Shown here: positions 46,668 through 55,152 of the stretch, piece by piece | How positions within the stretch are numbered: the first letter of the stretch is position 1 | Layout of the letters: every line of letters starts with the position of its first letter | Origin: Dendrophyllia cribrosa | Taxonomy: Eukaryota > Cnidaria > Anthozoa > Scleractinia > Dendrophylliidae | Reading direction: 5' to 3' | Length of the DNA stretch: 64,000 nucleotides | Assembly: GCA_024195265.1 (NCBI GenBank) | Contig: JAJLRJ010000004.1 | Span: forward strand, 4,989,159 to 5,053,158 | Program-made: the position numbers and the translations under genes | The notes under the pieces: model-generated | Told to the model about the DNA's origin: nothing | The model's database searches: none | What the model saw: only the letters and a program-made list of their open reading frames with translations

Positions 46668-47402
46668 TCAATTGGACGCAAATTTTTTATCCCTCAAGAT
46701 TTGTAGGTTAAAGCCAGAATTTAGTTTCTCAAATCGGACTTGGAGGCTGCTGTGAGAAGACTTTTTTTGAAACTCTTGTTTGACTTCCTTGCGGAGTTCG
46801 TTTTTGAGTTTCTCGAGGTCTGGTGATTGTGTTTGAGTGGCAACGTCTTTTGATGCCTTGACACCATCCCTGATTGCAGCTTTGAGTCCGTGATATTTTT
46901 CCACCTCACGAGTGATTATGGTGAATTCTGTATCACTGATCCTCTTGTCTTCCAGAGCCTTTGAGATTAGCTCATTGACAGTGTTGCGTTTAGCCTTTGC
47001 CAGTGTATAGATCTTCTCGTGTTTGGTCACTTTACGCTCTAGCCTCTTGTTGACAGCTGTAAAGCCAACAGAGGACAGCCCACAAAGCGTCGCGACGCCG
47101 GCAAGGGCTGGACTTGCAACAATTCCGAACCCAGTTAATGCAGTGGCAAGGGCCCCTGATGACAGCCCAACAGAAAGCGACCCAAGCCCAACCGCCGAGT
47201 AATGAACTAATGATTGGGTTCGTTTGTATTTCTTTGCGACCTGGCGGTAATGCTCGGCTTCGTCAGACAACTCCTTCAGCAAGTTAGAGATCTTTTTGAG
47301 CCGGAAGTCTTCTGCATTGATTTGAGTGATCTCACGCAAAGGGTATAGCTGTTGTGTCTCGCCGTATTGGGGGGCCGATGGAAGCACGTTCGCAGAACTC
47401 AT
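46668..47402 (-). CDS. Polinton membrane protein with central hydrophobic segment (244 aa)
   Basis: The start ATG 47402 follows TATATATAT eight bases upstream. Residues 1-70 are charged and helical (YPLREITQINAEDFRLKK). Residues about 72-112 form two adjacent hydrophobic stretches rich in Gly, Ala and Ser (SLSVGLSSGALATALTGFG, then ASPALAGVATLCGL), compatible with a membrane hairpin. A coiled coil of Lys/Glu follows to the end. I believe relatives occur next to capsid genes in other cnidarian Polintons, but I assign no function. Membrane remodelling or virion entry is a guess. The stop lies 23 bp before the VLTF3-like start. Confidence 0.75.
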   Translation of the reverse strand: MSSANVLPSAPQYGETQQLYPLREITQINAEDFRLKKISNLLKELSDEAEHYRQVAKKYKRTQSLVHYSAVGLGSLSVGLSSGALATALTGFGIVASPALAGVATLCGLSSVGFTAVNKRLERKVTKHEKIYTLAKAKRNTVNELISKALEDKRISDTEFTIITREVEKYHGLKAAIRDGVKASKDVATQTQSPDLEKLKNELRKEVKQEFQKKSSHSSLQVRFEKLNSGFNLQILRDKKFASN

Positions 47403-47425
47403 GGCGTGGGTATATATATGATTTT
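47403..47425 (-). promoter_or_regulatory. Start-proximal TATATATAT box of the 244-aa gene
   Basis: The only spacer between this start and the stop of the penton-like gene is 23 bp, and it is filled by the TATA motif. Confidence 0.6.
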
Positions 47426-48103
47426 TTAATTTATCTCAACTTCAAATTCCAAAGGCATGTCATTGAAGTCAAAGAGATCATTGTTCTCATCCCGCACAGA
47501 CAGTGTGATAGAGTTAACAAATTCGCCAGATGAGACGTCACGCAAGACGTTCTGTTGTGTGGTTTCGTAAAACACCTTCTCAAAGGGTTTTCCCCGAATA
47601 TCAAACCGAGCCAAAACTGTTGAAGGCTTACCATTGAGTAAGTTCTGCTCTTTATCAACCAGATCACAGTGGATGAAGTAAGTGCTTGGCGCCCTTAAAC
47701 GCTTGACGAAAGTTGATGGCCACAGCAATTTAGGACTTATACCAAGCAATTCAGATAGATCACGGTCTAGTTTAACCTCTTCTGAGTATTCTTTGAAAAT
47801 GATCATCGCCCCCAGGGGTGTGTTTGTCTCAGTTGCTAATTTATAATTAGCATGGGGACCACCGAATACGTTTTCTAATTCTTTTGCCAAAGACTTAAGA
47901 GTGTAATGGCCTGGGAGAAATCTCATGACAGATCCTTCTTTACTCTCATTTGTAAACAATGTTATCTCTCCTCTTTGCTTCAAAGTATTCCATGAGTTGA
48001 AAATTGAGCAAGAGACAAGGCGGATATAACTCGGTTTCGGCAGTGGGTGATCGAAGTAGATCGTGTGAGGGTTCGAAGACGTGACGATTGTTAACACAAC
48101 CAT
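47426..48103 (-). CDS. Probable penton / minor capsid protein, single jelly roll (225 aa)
   Basis: Starts at ATG 48103. The pattern is beta-rich: YIRLVSCSIFNSWNTL near the N-terminus, LPGHYTLKSLAKELE in the middle, then STYFIHCDLVDKEQN, VLARFDIRGKPFEKV, and a C-terminal LSVRDENNDLFDFNDMP and FEVEIN. The last block (strand, acidic turn, DFN, then a final strand) is the ending I associate with penton-type minor capsid proteins of Polintons and adintoviruses, which close the fivefold vertices. The length fits a single jelly roll. It is divergent from the 612-aa gene across a 50 bp shared promoter, and close to other structural genes. Confidence 0.6.
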   Translation of the reverse strand: MVVLTIVTSSNPHTIYFDHPLPKPSYIRLVSCSIFNSWNTLKQRGEITLFTNESKEGSVMRFLPGHYTLKSLAKELENVFGGPHANYKLATETNTPLGAMIIFKEYSEEVKLDRDLSELLGISPKLLWPSTFVKRLRAPSTYFIHCDLVDKEQNLLNGKPSTVLARFDIRGKPFEKVFYETTQQNVLRDVSSGEFVNSITLSVRDENNDLFDFNDMPLEFEVEIN

Positions 48104-48153
48104 GATTGTGTATATAATTAACTATAATTATAAAATGTTTATTATATACAATC
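48104..48153. promoter_or_regulatory. 50 bp bidirectional promoter
   Basis: It lies between divergent starts at 48103 (minus) and 48154 (plus). A TATATA at 48111-48116 serves the minus gene at seven bases, and TATATA at 48143-48148 serves the plus gene at five. Confidence 0.65.
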
Positions 48154-49992
48154 ATGTTTGGCGGACGGCCTGGTGGATTTAACCCTAATTCAAATCTTGG
48201 TATAAACATCGGCGGCCACAATTACGGACCCCCGCCTCCTTTTTATTCGTCTCCAAATGCCTATACTCATGTGGCGCCAAAGCCACCACCCCCTAATCCT
48301 GAAATTGCTTGGATTAATTCGCCCGAGGCTGCCAAGCTCTCTGCTGCGGCCAAGGCCAAGGCGATCTCAGACTTCAAAAAGCGTTTCCCGCGCGCCGATA
48401 TGTCACGCTTTGAAGTTCAAGTAGATTTTGGTGACGACCACAAAACAGCCACGGGAGAAGTGTTTTACAAAGAGGGCCAAGGCTCATGGGCGGACGTTGC
48501 AATAATTCCCCACAAAGATTGGACTGGCGCCGAAAGAGACGCTCTTGGCCTTGTCTATGACGGTGGTTTCCCTTATCAGTTATCATTGGGGCAACAAATG
48601 TTATCAATCCCGGCTGTTGCTTTCTCCACCACAATAGACAAAGACATGATGATTGGCGCAATCTTAAATGACAAAGAGCAAAAGATTTACGTCACGCCAA
48701 CTGATTATTTCACAACGAAATACAGAAATATCTTCAGGGACACGCAGATTTCATTCACAACCGCGAAATACGGCCGAAAGTGGCTCGGTGGGCCGCATAT
48801 GAGTTTTTGGCCGCAACAACTCTCCTTCGCCCTGTGGTGTGCAACAACCGGCTGTGGAATCTCGCGCGACATTCTATTCGATAAGAACTCCAGTCTATCC
48901 CTAACACCACAGTTAAGGTCGTTTTACCGGTTTCACGTTTATTTCACAACAAGGCGAATTCTTTACCAGATGGGCGGGGAACAAAGCGTGAGTGCTTTGC
49001 CAGACGACCCTCCATTTTCCCAGAAAGACAACAAGTACAACATCGACGCGTACAAGAAGATTTGCATAGAGTTCGGCATCGACCCCAGTTCTGACTTCCG
49101 TTACACATACGGCAAGAACCACGGGCTTGGGAATGTCTACATTTGGGAATACGGGAGTGGCCCCACCTCTACCGATTACGAGTACCCCGATCCCGATCTA
49201 GCTCTGTTCGATGATGAGCGAGTGACTGACAGAAAAGACCCCAACTATCGAGCCAATAGAATATCTTTCGTCCGCAACGACCAAGGGGCGGACACCCAGT
49301 TCGAGCACTTTGTGCCAAATTACGCACAGGGGCTATCACAGCCAGGGCTCGCCCGTATGAACCAATCAATCGAGGCCTTTGTGTACTGCATTCTTGGTTC
49401 ACAAGCCAAAACCCGCAGCAGCATCATTGGAAGAGGAGGCCGGGCCTTCGAAACGCAGAGAGTATTCCTCACCCATCTAGAGGAGGCCATAATACTGAAC
49501 GATATCGCAACAAGCGTACAGCGTTACCAGCTTGCCATCCAAGCAACGAAAGTGCGCTTAGACTTTGCGACAGCACCCGGAAGCTGGCTCATGCCATCAC
49601 GCATGATTATCAACACAGAGAGCGTGATCGGGTATAACAACAATCTACAGGAGGCAACGCAAGGGATGAAGCTGGGCGTGAACAGTGGTGTTAATCTGGG
49701 CACAAAAAAAGCCTCCCTTCGCCACATGGACGGTGGACCAACAAAGATCAATCCACCAAACAGCCACCCATCAAACCCGATCCATAAACAGGCCACACAG
49801 GCACAGGGCATCGCGCCCAAACCGAAGGCCACACCCACACCACAACCAGCCCCAACACCCGCACCCACACCACAACCAGCCCCAACACCCACACCCACAC
49901 CCGCACCACAGCCAGACTCACATCACGTAAACAAGGCACTCATTGGTGCGGGTGCAATTGCTTTGGCAGGACTTCTCTTTTGGTTGAGGTAG
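48154..49992 (+). CDS. Large probable structural protein with Pro/Thr stalk and C-terminal membrane anchor (612 aa)
   Basis: The longest intact gene of the element. A Gly/Pro/Asn-rich head (1-50) precedes a soluble region of about 500 residues with blocks such as SFWPQQLSFALWCATTGCG, NYAQGLSQPGLARMNQSIEA and GRGGRAFETQRVFLTHLEEA. It ends in PTPQPAPTP-type repeats (about 550-588), then a single membrane helix ALIGAGAIALAGLLFWLR at the very C-terminus. I do not recognise the fold. The tail-anchored layout suggests a virion surface or internal-membrane protein. By size it could be mistaken for the major capsid protein, but the 416-aa product fits that role better. The PT repeats also create spurious frames on other strands. 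Confidence 0.7.
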   Translation: MFGGRPGGFNPNSNLGINIGGHNYGPPPPFYSSPNAYTHVAPKPPPPNPEIAWINSPEAAKLSAAAKAKAISDFKKRFPRADMSRFEVQVDFGDDHKTATGEVFYKEGQGSWADVAIIPHKDWTGAERDALGLVYDGGFPYQLSLGQQMLSIPAVAFSTTIDKDMMIGAILNDKEQKIYVTPTDYFTTKYRNIFRDTQISFTTAKYGRKWLGGPHMSFWPQQLSFALWCATTGCGISRDILFDKNSSLSLTPQLRSFYRFHVYFTTRRILYQMGGEQSVSALPDDPPFSQKDNKYNIDAYKKICIEFGIDPSSDFRYTYGKNHGLGNVYIWEYGSGPTSTDYEYPDPDLALFDDERVTDRKDPNYRANRISFVRNDQGADTQFEHFVPNYAQGLSQPGLARMNQSIEAFVYCILGSQAKTRSSIIGRGGRAFETQRVFLTHLEEAIILNDIATSVQRYQLAIQATKVRLDFATAPGSWLMPSRMIINTESVIGYNNNLQEATQGMKLGVNSGVNLGTKKASLRHMDGGPTKINPPNSHPSNPIHKQATQAQGIAPKPKATPTPQPAPTPAPTPQPAPTPTPTPAPQPDSHHVNKALIGAGAIALAGLLFWLR

Positions 49993-50053
49993 TCGAAAAT
50001 CAATGTAGCCTGACAATTTTTTTTCGCTCCACTGAGTGCTCCCAAAAAAGTGT

Positions 50054-51502
50054 TCAAGACTTCGCACGCTTGGTGATCCTTTCAACAAGGAAGGCCACCA
50101 CGGCAAGGATGAGCAGCCAGGCGTGTTCACCCAGAAAGGAGATGACCGACCCAGCCGCTTTGAAGAAGAAGCCCACAATTGAGCCAATGAGGCCAGGCAA
50201 GGCGCTGGCTGCTTTTTTGCCAAGCTCTTTAAGTCCATTGCCAATAGCCTTGGTGGCCTTTGCCAGGCCGTTTAAGGTGGCGAGTACCACAGCGCTGATG
50301 GTTATGCCGGCTGCCAGAACAATCGCTTGCAGGGTCCATCCGTATTTCTTGAAGATTTCTCTAACCCTCTCTCTCAAAGACATACCCCTCTCCCGCACCT
50401 CAATTTCTGTATTGAGCCTGGCCAGTTCTTCTTCTCGCTCAGCAACCCGGGCTTCCGCTGCTTCTCTTTCAGAGGGAGACGTGTCCTCAGCCTCTATGAC
50501 GAGTCTGTCATCTGCGATCTGTCGTTCAAGCTCTTCTTTGTTCTGTTTCAGTTCGTCCAGTGGTTTTATGGCGTCTTTTTTTGCTCTAAGTTCCTCTAAG
50601 CGTCTGGTTAAACCCCTTTTGTCAAGCATGCGTTCGTCGATGTCTTTTTGTAGTTTGTCTGCTTGTTTGGCAGCCTTTTGCGCATTGTCCAGTTGTTTTC
50701 GTTTGGCTTGATGTTCAGCTTCAAGAGCTCTCTTTTCATTTTTCAGTCTTTGTATTGCCTCCGTATCCAGTTGCCCATGTGCATCTTCCATCTCTTGAAT
50801 CTGGTCTTCAGTCTCTTTGATTCTATTTCTGGTGGCCTCCGTATCGCGGCGAAGTTTTTGTGCATCAGCAGCCCTTTGTTCCAGTTGTTGTACTTGTTTT
50901 TGTTTTGCTTCCAGTTCTTTTTGATTTGCTTCAAATGCAGCACTTGTCTCATTGAACTCTTCATCCACAGACTTTCCGAGAGCAGCTTTGATCTCTTTGG
51001 TAAGATTAGTGTTGAAAGTCTTTTGTTTATCCCCAGGGCTTTGTGTTGAAAGTCTATACCATTTATCTTTACCCCTCATACTCACCTCGATAACAGCGCC
51101 TCCTGATCTGGGTGCCCTCGCGTACCTAAACTTAACTTTCGATACATCTACATCTGGGTATTCATCGCCAATCTCTCTCCATACCATGGATTCCATTGAT
51201 GTCATGCCTTGAGTAGCACCCTCAATGAAAGAGGTTTCTTCAGTGCGGGAGCCTTGTTGTTCTGAGGGCAACCTTGTTCTTGTGTCTAAAGGCACTTGTT
51301 CACCAGCCGGGGTGGAAGCAGCACCTGGTTCAAAGGGTTGCGTGGTGTCCTGGGCCCATCGGTGGGCGTCTTGCCGTTCTTCTTCTGACATTTGATTCCA
51401 CCTTAATTCAATGCTCTCATCGTCATCATCGTCATCCCCTGTGTCTGGGATGAGAGGGTCTTTGTCAGTTGTCTCGGTTGGATCATATCCACCTTCTGCC
51501 AT
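50054..51502 (-). CDS. Coiled-coil protein with C-terminal membrane-active region (482 aa)
   Basis: Starts at ATG 51502, with TATATA six bases upstream. The acidic N-terminus has a DDDDDDE run. Residues about 100-180 look folded (SKVKFRYARAPRSGGAVIEV). A long Glu/Lys/Gln coiled coil spans about 190-375. The C-terminus has a hydrophobic helix (LQAIVLAAGITISAVVLA), an amphipathic Gly/Ala/Lys stretch and a final membrane pair (LPGLIGSIVGFFFKAAG and AWLLILAVVAFLVERI), then RAKS. I think similar proteins are common in cnidarian Polintons. The layout suggests membrane lysis or scaffolding, but this is inference. It converges with the 612-aa gene with a gap of 61 bp. Confidence 0.7.
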   Translation of the reverse strand: MAEGGYDPTETTDKDPLIPDTGDDDDDDESIELRWNQMSEEERQDAHRWAQDTTQPFEPGAASTPAGEQVPLDTRTRLPSEQQGSRTEETSFIEGATQGMTSMESMVWREIGDEYPDVDVSKVKFRYARAPRSGGAVIEVSMRGKDKWYRLSTQSPGDKQKTFNTNLTKEIKAALGKSVDEEFNETSAAFEANQKELEAKQKQVQQLEQRAADAQKLRRDTEATRNRIKETEDQIQEMEDAHGQLDTEAIQRLKNEKRALEAEHQAKRKQLDNAQKAAKQADKLQKDIDERMLDKRGLTRRLEELRAKKDAIKPLDELKQNKEELERQIADDRLVIEAEDTSPSEREAAEARVAEREEELARLNTEIEVRERGMSLRERVREIFKKYGWTLQAIVLAAGITISAVVLATLNGLAKATKAIGNGLKELGKKAASALPGLIGSIVGFFFKAAGSVISFLGEHAWLLILAVVAFLVERITKRAKS

Positions 51503-51544
51503 CGTGGGTATATAAATATAAATTTAAAAACACAAATATATACC
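51503..51544. promoter_or_regulatory. 42 bp bidirectional promoter of coiled-coil and major capsid genes
   Basis: TATATA at 51509-51514 (minus, six bases from ATG) and at 51537-51542 (plus, two bases from ATG). The space is too short for a conventional Pol II layout with the TATA box about 30 bp before the transcript start. Confidence 0.65.
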
Positions 51545-52795
51545 ATGGCGGTGCAACCGAATCTACTTCCATCTCACAGTGAAAAGACGCTGGGCGCCAT
51601 GAAGGCAGAGCGAACCGTCAAGCGCATCACATTCAACCCATCTGAGGCCAATCCCGGCGAGACACTGTACGTCTCGGTGCCTAAGCTGGGCGAGCACGAT
51701 GTCATTGTGTCCGACTCACTTGCACTGGTGTTTAACATCAATCTCTCCGGGGGGCACGCTAACAACTATCTCGTGCAAAATGTTTCTCGGGCCCTGGTGG
51801 ACAAGTTCGTTGCAAAGTTTGCCGCCACCACAGTCCAGGACACGGATGGGTACGACATCTACAAGATCTTCGAAGACCTATTCAAATCAATCGATGAGCG
51901 GGACAACATGCTTATGGAGGGCATCCAGAGTGTCGATTTGTGTAAGATTCGCTCTGGTGCTGGCGACAAGAAGACCTCCAGCGTGGATGCAGAGAACAAG
52001 CTGGAGACAATATACAAGAATAAGTATCGCATCAAACTGGATCACCAAATCTTAACTGATCACGGGATCATATACCCTCAAGCGTTATATAACGATCTGG
52101 TCTTCGAACTAACCCTCGCCCCCGCAAACCAAGTTGTCCGTGGCTCAGACACAAGCAAGCTCGTGTACAAGTTGGAAAACATCCAGCTGGAGTATGAGAC
52201 GATCAGAAGTAAGAGTCTTGCCGCCGAAGCAACAAGCGCTTACACTAGTGGTAAGGAGTTCGCTTATGACTACGTCCAGCGAGATCGGATTCATCCCTTC
52301 ACAAAAGGCGTTGACACTCGGATGAATCTTCGGGTTAACCCACAGCGCCGGTCTCTCAAGGGCATCCTCTTGCTGTTCATCAATCCCTATGTAGCGGGGG
52401 CCAGGGACTCTGAGAACTATTTCAACCCCGACATCACCAAAGTGAAGGTCACAGTCAACGGGGTCCCAAACAGGATCTACAACGAGGGCATCAGTGGTAC
52501 TGACATGTGGAGAGAGATAACCCGGCATTTTACCCCACACACGGACGGCAGGCCTAACATGAACTTGACCAAATATCTCACAGGCAACAAGTTTGGGCTC
52601 TGGATTGACCTGCGGTCCATGGCTGACACAGCCCTGCACGGCAACGGCCAACGGCTCGTCAACACACAGGATGGCGTGCAACTCGAGATCGAACGAGACG
52701 GCAAAGGCTCGGGAAACGCACTCTGCCACATCTTCACCGTCTCAGACTCACAGATGAACATCTTGGGCAAGCAGCTGGAATCTGTACAGTTCTAA
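51545..52795 (+). CDS. Probable major capsid protein, double jelly roll (416 aa)
   Basis: The ATG at 51545 follows TATATACC directly. The sequence is beta-rich with the overall order of Polinton/NCLDV-type major capsid proteins. An N-terminal strand region is followed by KYRIKLDHQIL, GIIYPQALYNDLVFELTLAP closing the first barrel, then FAYDYVQRDRIHPF, RRSLKGILLLFINPY, and DITKVKVTVNGVPNRIYNEG with TDMWREITRHF in the second. It would form the hexon shell. At 416 residues it is short for the group (often 450-650) but still fits two barrels. The gene is intact and heads the plus-strand cluster that includes the packaging ATPase, as is usual. The symbol MCP is conventional, but I cannot verify by structure. 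Confidence 0.7.
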   Translation: MAVQPNLLPSHSEKTLGAMKAERTVKRITFNPSEANPGETLYVSVPKLGEHDVIVSDSLALVFNINLSGGHANNYLVQNVSRALVDKFVAKFAATTVQDTDGYDIYKIFEDLFKSIDERDNMLMEGIQSVDLCKIRSGAGDKKTSSVDAENKLETIYKNKYRIKLDHQILTDHGIIYPQALYNDLVFELTLAPANQVVRGSDTSKLVYKLENIQLEYETIRSKSLAAEATSAYTSGKEFAYDYVQRDRIHPFTKGVDTRMNLRVNPQRRSLKGILLLFINPYVAGARDSENYFNPDITKVKVTVNGVPNRIYNEGISGTDMWREITRHFTPHTDGRPNMNLTKYLTGNKFGLWIDLRSMADTALHGNGQRLVNTQDGVQLEIERDGKGSGNALCHIFTVSDSQMNILGKQLESVQF

Positions 52796-52798
52796 GTA

Positions 52799-52848
52799 AA
52801 CGCAACGCGCACGCACAAACACATGAACATATTATATACCACAAGCCC
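52799..52848 (+). promoter_or_regulatory. Start-proximal TATATA box
   Basis: ATTATATACC (52831-52840), ten bases before ATG 52849. It may drive both the 75-aa gene and the overlapping ATPase gene. Confidence 0.55.
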
Positions 52849-53076
52849 ATGGCCAGCCAACCACCAGCCAAACGCCAGCCTATGGCCACAAACAACAAGA
52901 TCAACTTCTATGCCAAGCCGGCTCCCCTGCCATCCACCGGACCATTATCACACAATGAAATAGAAAGACCTCTGGCAAAGTCCCCCTCCCCACCAGTTTA
53001 CAAACCAACTAATATAGCGGCTGGTTATGGACCCAAGAAAGCTGCCATTCAACGCTCTAATCGTGGGCTCCACTAA
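52849..53076 (+). CDS. Small Pro-rich protein overlapping the ATPase start (75 aa)
   Basis: ATG 52849 follows a TATATA box. The product is Pro, Lys and Ala rich (MASQPPAKRQPMATNNK) with no domain. Its last 50 bases overlap the ATPase start in another frame, so the ATPase may be translated by leaky scanning or re-initiation from the same message. It could be a virion-core or leader protein (inference). Confidence 0.6.
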   Translation: MASQPPAKRQPMATNNKINFYAKPAPLPSTGPLSHNEIERPLAKSPSPPVYKPTNIAAGYGPKKAAIQRSNRGLH

Positions 53077-53629
53077 CTCTGGCAAGACACAGTATCTTCT
53101 CTCCCAACTGCGAGGCCCCTTTAGGGGTTGTTTTGATGACATCGTTTTATTCTGCCCCACATTTGTTAAGAACAAGACATACGATGGCTTCGTGGACCGC
53201 GATCCGCACATCTTCGTGATTGTCTGCCAACAGCATGAGATCGAAGCCTGGTTGAAGCTGGCGAGCTTCTTTTTCACATGCACCAACACTTTATTCATTC
53301 TCGACGACTGCGCCGCCTCCAAAGATGTCAAAGGTCGCACGAGTCAGCTGGTCAATCTGGGGTTCAGCGCAAGGCATGACGGCATATCCGTGTGGGTCTT
53401 GACCCAGCAGATCACCAGCATTGCCAAGCCATATCGTGATAACATTGCAGCGATCGTGCTCTTTTACACGCCCTCCAGCAAGACCACCAAGGCCATCTTC
53501 GAAGACTATGCCGGCGAGCTCTCCCATGAGGAGTACAAAGAGCTTATTGCAAGGCACAAATCCCGCAAGTTCTCCCACCTGGTTTTCTCCCTTCGGCACC
53601 CGTATGGAATTGAGTACAGGCACACATAG
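53027..53629 (+). CDS. A32-like genome-packaging ATPase (200 aa)
   Basis: Member of the HerA/FtsK superfamily as used by poxvirus A32, Polintons and virophages to pump DNA into the capsid. Walker A is at residues 14-21 (GSTNSGKT), Walker B at about 89-95 (LFILDDC), and a sensor Gln in VWVLTQQITSIAKP. The frame ends LRHPYGIEYRHT. The length is near the short end of the family (about 200-260) and the gene is intact. It has no TATA box of its own and begins inside the 75-aa gene, suggesting coupled expression. Lying right after the major capsid gene is typical. Confidence 0.9.
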   Translation: MDPRKLPFNALIVGSTNSGKTQYLLSQLRGPFRGCFDDIVLFCPTFVKNKTYDGFVDRDPHIFVIVCQQHEIEAWLKLASFFFTCTNTLFILDDCAASKDVKGRTSQLVNLGFSARHDGISVWVLTQQITSIAKPYRDNIAAIVLFYTPSSKTTKAIFEDYAGELSHEEYKELIARHKSRKFSHLVFSLRHPYGIEYRHT

Positions 53630-53636
53630 GCACCCA

Positions 53637-53672
53637 CACAGCCACACAAATATACACACACACATATATACC
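53637..53672 (+). promoter_or_regulatory. Start-proximal TATATACC box
   Basis: CACATATATACC abuts ATG 53673 with a two-base gap. Confidence 0.6.
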
Positions 53673-53912
53673 ATGAATGCGCCAACCAGCCTTCACAAAC
53701 TGTGTGTGCTTTCACAGCTTTTGGATGAATTGCACAAACACACAATTGATGCGCAAAACAAAATTATCAAAACCGCTGGTGAGGAAGATCTGCGCCTCAT
53801 GCTTCTGGCCAGATATCCATTGCAGTTGAATTCTATGCCAGACACCACGGCGGGGCTTATACGAGAGCTTGAAACCCTTTTGCCCGACATCAAGAGAATT
53901 ATTGAAAAATAA
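53673..53912 (+). CDS. Small helical protein, unknown (79 aa)
   Basis: The start is set by the TATATACC box, so the longer frame from 53421, which overlaps the ATPase gene, is ignored. The product MNAPTSLHKLCVLSQLLDEL continues as amphipathic helices (AGLIRELETLLPDIKRIIEK). No recognisable family. It stands 26 bp before the next gene. Confidence 0.6.
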   Translation: MNAPTSLHKLCVLSQLLDELHKHTIDAQNKIIKTAGEEDLRLMLLARYPLQLNSMPDTTAGLIRELETLLPDIKRIIEK

Positions 53913-53938
53913 AAAAACAAACACATATGTATACCCTG
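53913..53938 (+). promoter_or_regulatory. Start-proximal TATGTATACC box
   Basis: It lies five bases before the ATGATG pair at 53939. An upstream in-frame ATG at 53927 overlaps the box itself and is less likely to be used. Confidence 0.5.
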
Positions 53939-54562
53939 ATGATGGCAGAAGCCGCTGAAGACCAGGCCGCCTTGAACGAAGTAATGCAGATGCTGGAGGC
54001 CACCCCTGGTGCCGCACCTCCCACAGGGCTAATTGGTGACAATGGCATTCCTGCCAAACGTGAGAGCCTTGCAATCTTTGTTTCAACTGGCAAGGCCAAA
54101 GAAGCTATCGGCATGCAGCTCACACACGATCATGTGGCGCGGTTGTCAGACAAGGACGTCGAGAAGTACTGCAAAAGGTACGAGGCCTACGTCGGGAACA
54201 AGACGACCGAATCCCTAATTGATTCCGCCATCACGCTCGTGACCAAAGGCGTTGGTATGGTGGTCCCAATTGATGATGTGGCGGAGTTGCAGCAAGAACT
54301 CAAGAACAACTACATCATCAACCAGGAGCTGGCAAAGCTTGCTGGGGGTCTTGCCCTGCGATGCGGGCGATGGCTGGCGCTTGCCAATGCTGCTCTCATC
54401 ACAACAAACCGCATCAAGTTTGACCGAGATCCTGACAAGGCGGCCGACTTGATTGTTTTGGACCCCCAATCCACACATCCAACCAGAGACAGTGAAGGTT
54501 ATCCACTTGAGGGCTTTGATGAAGTTGGGGTGGAACCTGTGTTGACCTGGCAGGAACCTTGA
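53939..54562 (+). CDS. Unknown Polinton protein (207 aa)
   Basis: A soluble, mostly helical protein without known motifs. Blocks include ESLAIFVSTGKAKEAIGM, LSDKDVEKYCKRYEAYVGN and ELAKLAGGLALRCGRWLALA, with a hydrophobic patch near residues 155-170. The C-terminal region has DLIVLDPQSTHPTRDSEG. It lies in the structural-gene run, so a virion or assembly role is possible. The stop is followed by an 80 bp array of AACCTGGC units (54543-54619) with no coding role evident. Isolated in function; I cannot assign it. Confidence 0.65.
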   Translation: MMAEAAEDQAALNEVMQMLEATPGAAPPTGLIGDNGIPAKRESLAIFVSTGKAKEAIGMQLTHDHVARLSDKDVEKYCKRYEAYVGNKTTESLIDSAITLVTKGVGMVVPIDDVAELQQELKNNYIINQELAKLAGGLALRCGRWLALANAALITTNRIKFDRDPDKAADLIVLDPQSTHPTRDSEGYPLEGFDEVGVEPVLTWQEP

Positions 54563-54620
54563 AGGAACCTGGCTGGAACCTGGCTGGAACCTGGCAGCAA
54601 CCTGGTTGGAACCTGGCAGC
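54543..54620. repeat. Short AACCTGGC(TGG) tandem repeat
   Basis: About seven imperfect units of GGAACCTGGCT around and after the stop of the 207-aa gene. The units may have arisen from the gene's 3' end by slippage. Confidence 0.7.
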
Positions 54621-54644
54621 ACACTTATCAAATCTTGTAAATTA

Positions 54645-54666
54645 AAAAATCATATATATACCCACG
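54645..54666 (+). promoter_or_regulatory. Start-proximal TATATATA box
   Basis: AAAAAATCATATATATA CCCACG precedes ATG 54667. The same extended form AAAAAATCATATATATACCCACG is found on the minus strand at 47403-47425, which shows a shared regulatory word. Confidence 0.65.
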
Positions 54667-55152
54667 ATGGCCACACCACTCGAGACGGTCCCTGAAGAAA
54701 CTCAAACTCCAACTCCAACTCCAACACCTGCACGTGTTACCTTAGAGGTCCCGAAAACAAAGCCCGCAACAGAAAAGAACCCCGGCCGCGTTGCTTCTGG
54801 CAAAAGGCTAGCAGAGCGCAACCGCCTGGCCCGTGAAGCAAAGAAAAAGGCCGAAGAACAAAAGCCTGCACCCTCAGCAAGCGGAACAACAAGTGTGGCA
54901 ACAAGTGGGGCAACAAGTCACACAACAAGTGACACAACAAGTGACAGCAACTCAATCTTTTATATTCTGGGGTTTGCAGGGTTGGCTGTCTCTCTTGCTG
55001 GTGTTTATTACCAACGCGAAGCCATAATGCAAAGGATTGGACGCAAATCAAACACACCAGCAACACCAGCAAACACACCACCAGCAGACACACCCGCTGC
55101 ACCACCCCCATCTCCAATTCCTGTAAGACAAGGAATTAAAAACATGGAATAA
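54667..55152 (+). CDS. Single-pass membrane protein with Thr-rich ectodomain (161 aa)
   Basis: The layout is a PTPTPT N-terminal stretch, a basic helix (GKRLAERNRLAREAKKKAEE), a Thr/Ser-rich stretch built of TTSVATSGATSHTTSDTTSD repeats, a membrane helix (IFYILGFAGLAVSLAGVYY, about 98-117) and a Pro/Ala-rich tail. No signal peptide. Likely a virion membrane or spike-associated protein (inference). Confidence 0.65.
   Translation: MATPLETVPEETQTPTPTPTPARVTLEVPKTKPATEKNPGRVASGKRLAERNRLAREAKKKAEEQKPAPSASGTTSVATSGATSHTTSDTTSDSNSIFYILGFAGLAVSLAGVYYQREAIMQRIGRKSNTPATPANTPPADTPAAPPPSPIPVRQGIKNME

Noticed and set aside
49524..49940. Gly/Val-rich or His/Pro-rich frames overlapping the end of the 612-aa gene
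   Set aside because: Shadows of the PTPTPA repeat in other frames.
48154..49992. The 612-aa product as the major capsid protein
   Set aside because: The C-terminal membrane anchor and Pro/Thr stalk do not fit a hexon. The 416-aa product has the jelly-roll-like order and sits by the ATPase gene. Structure prediction would decide.
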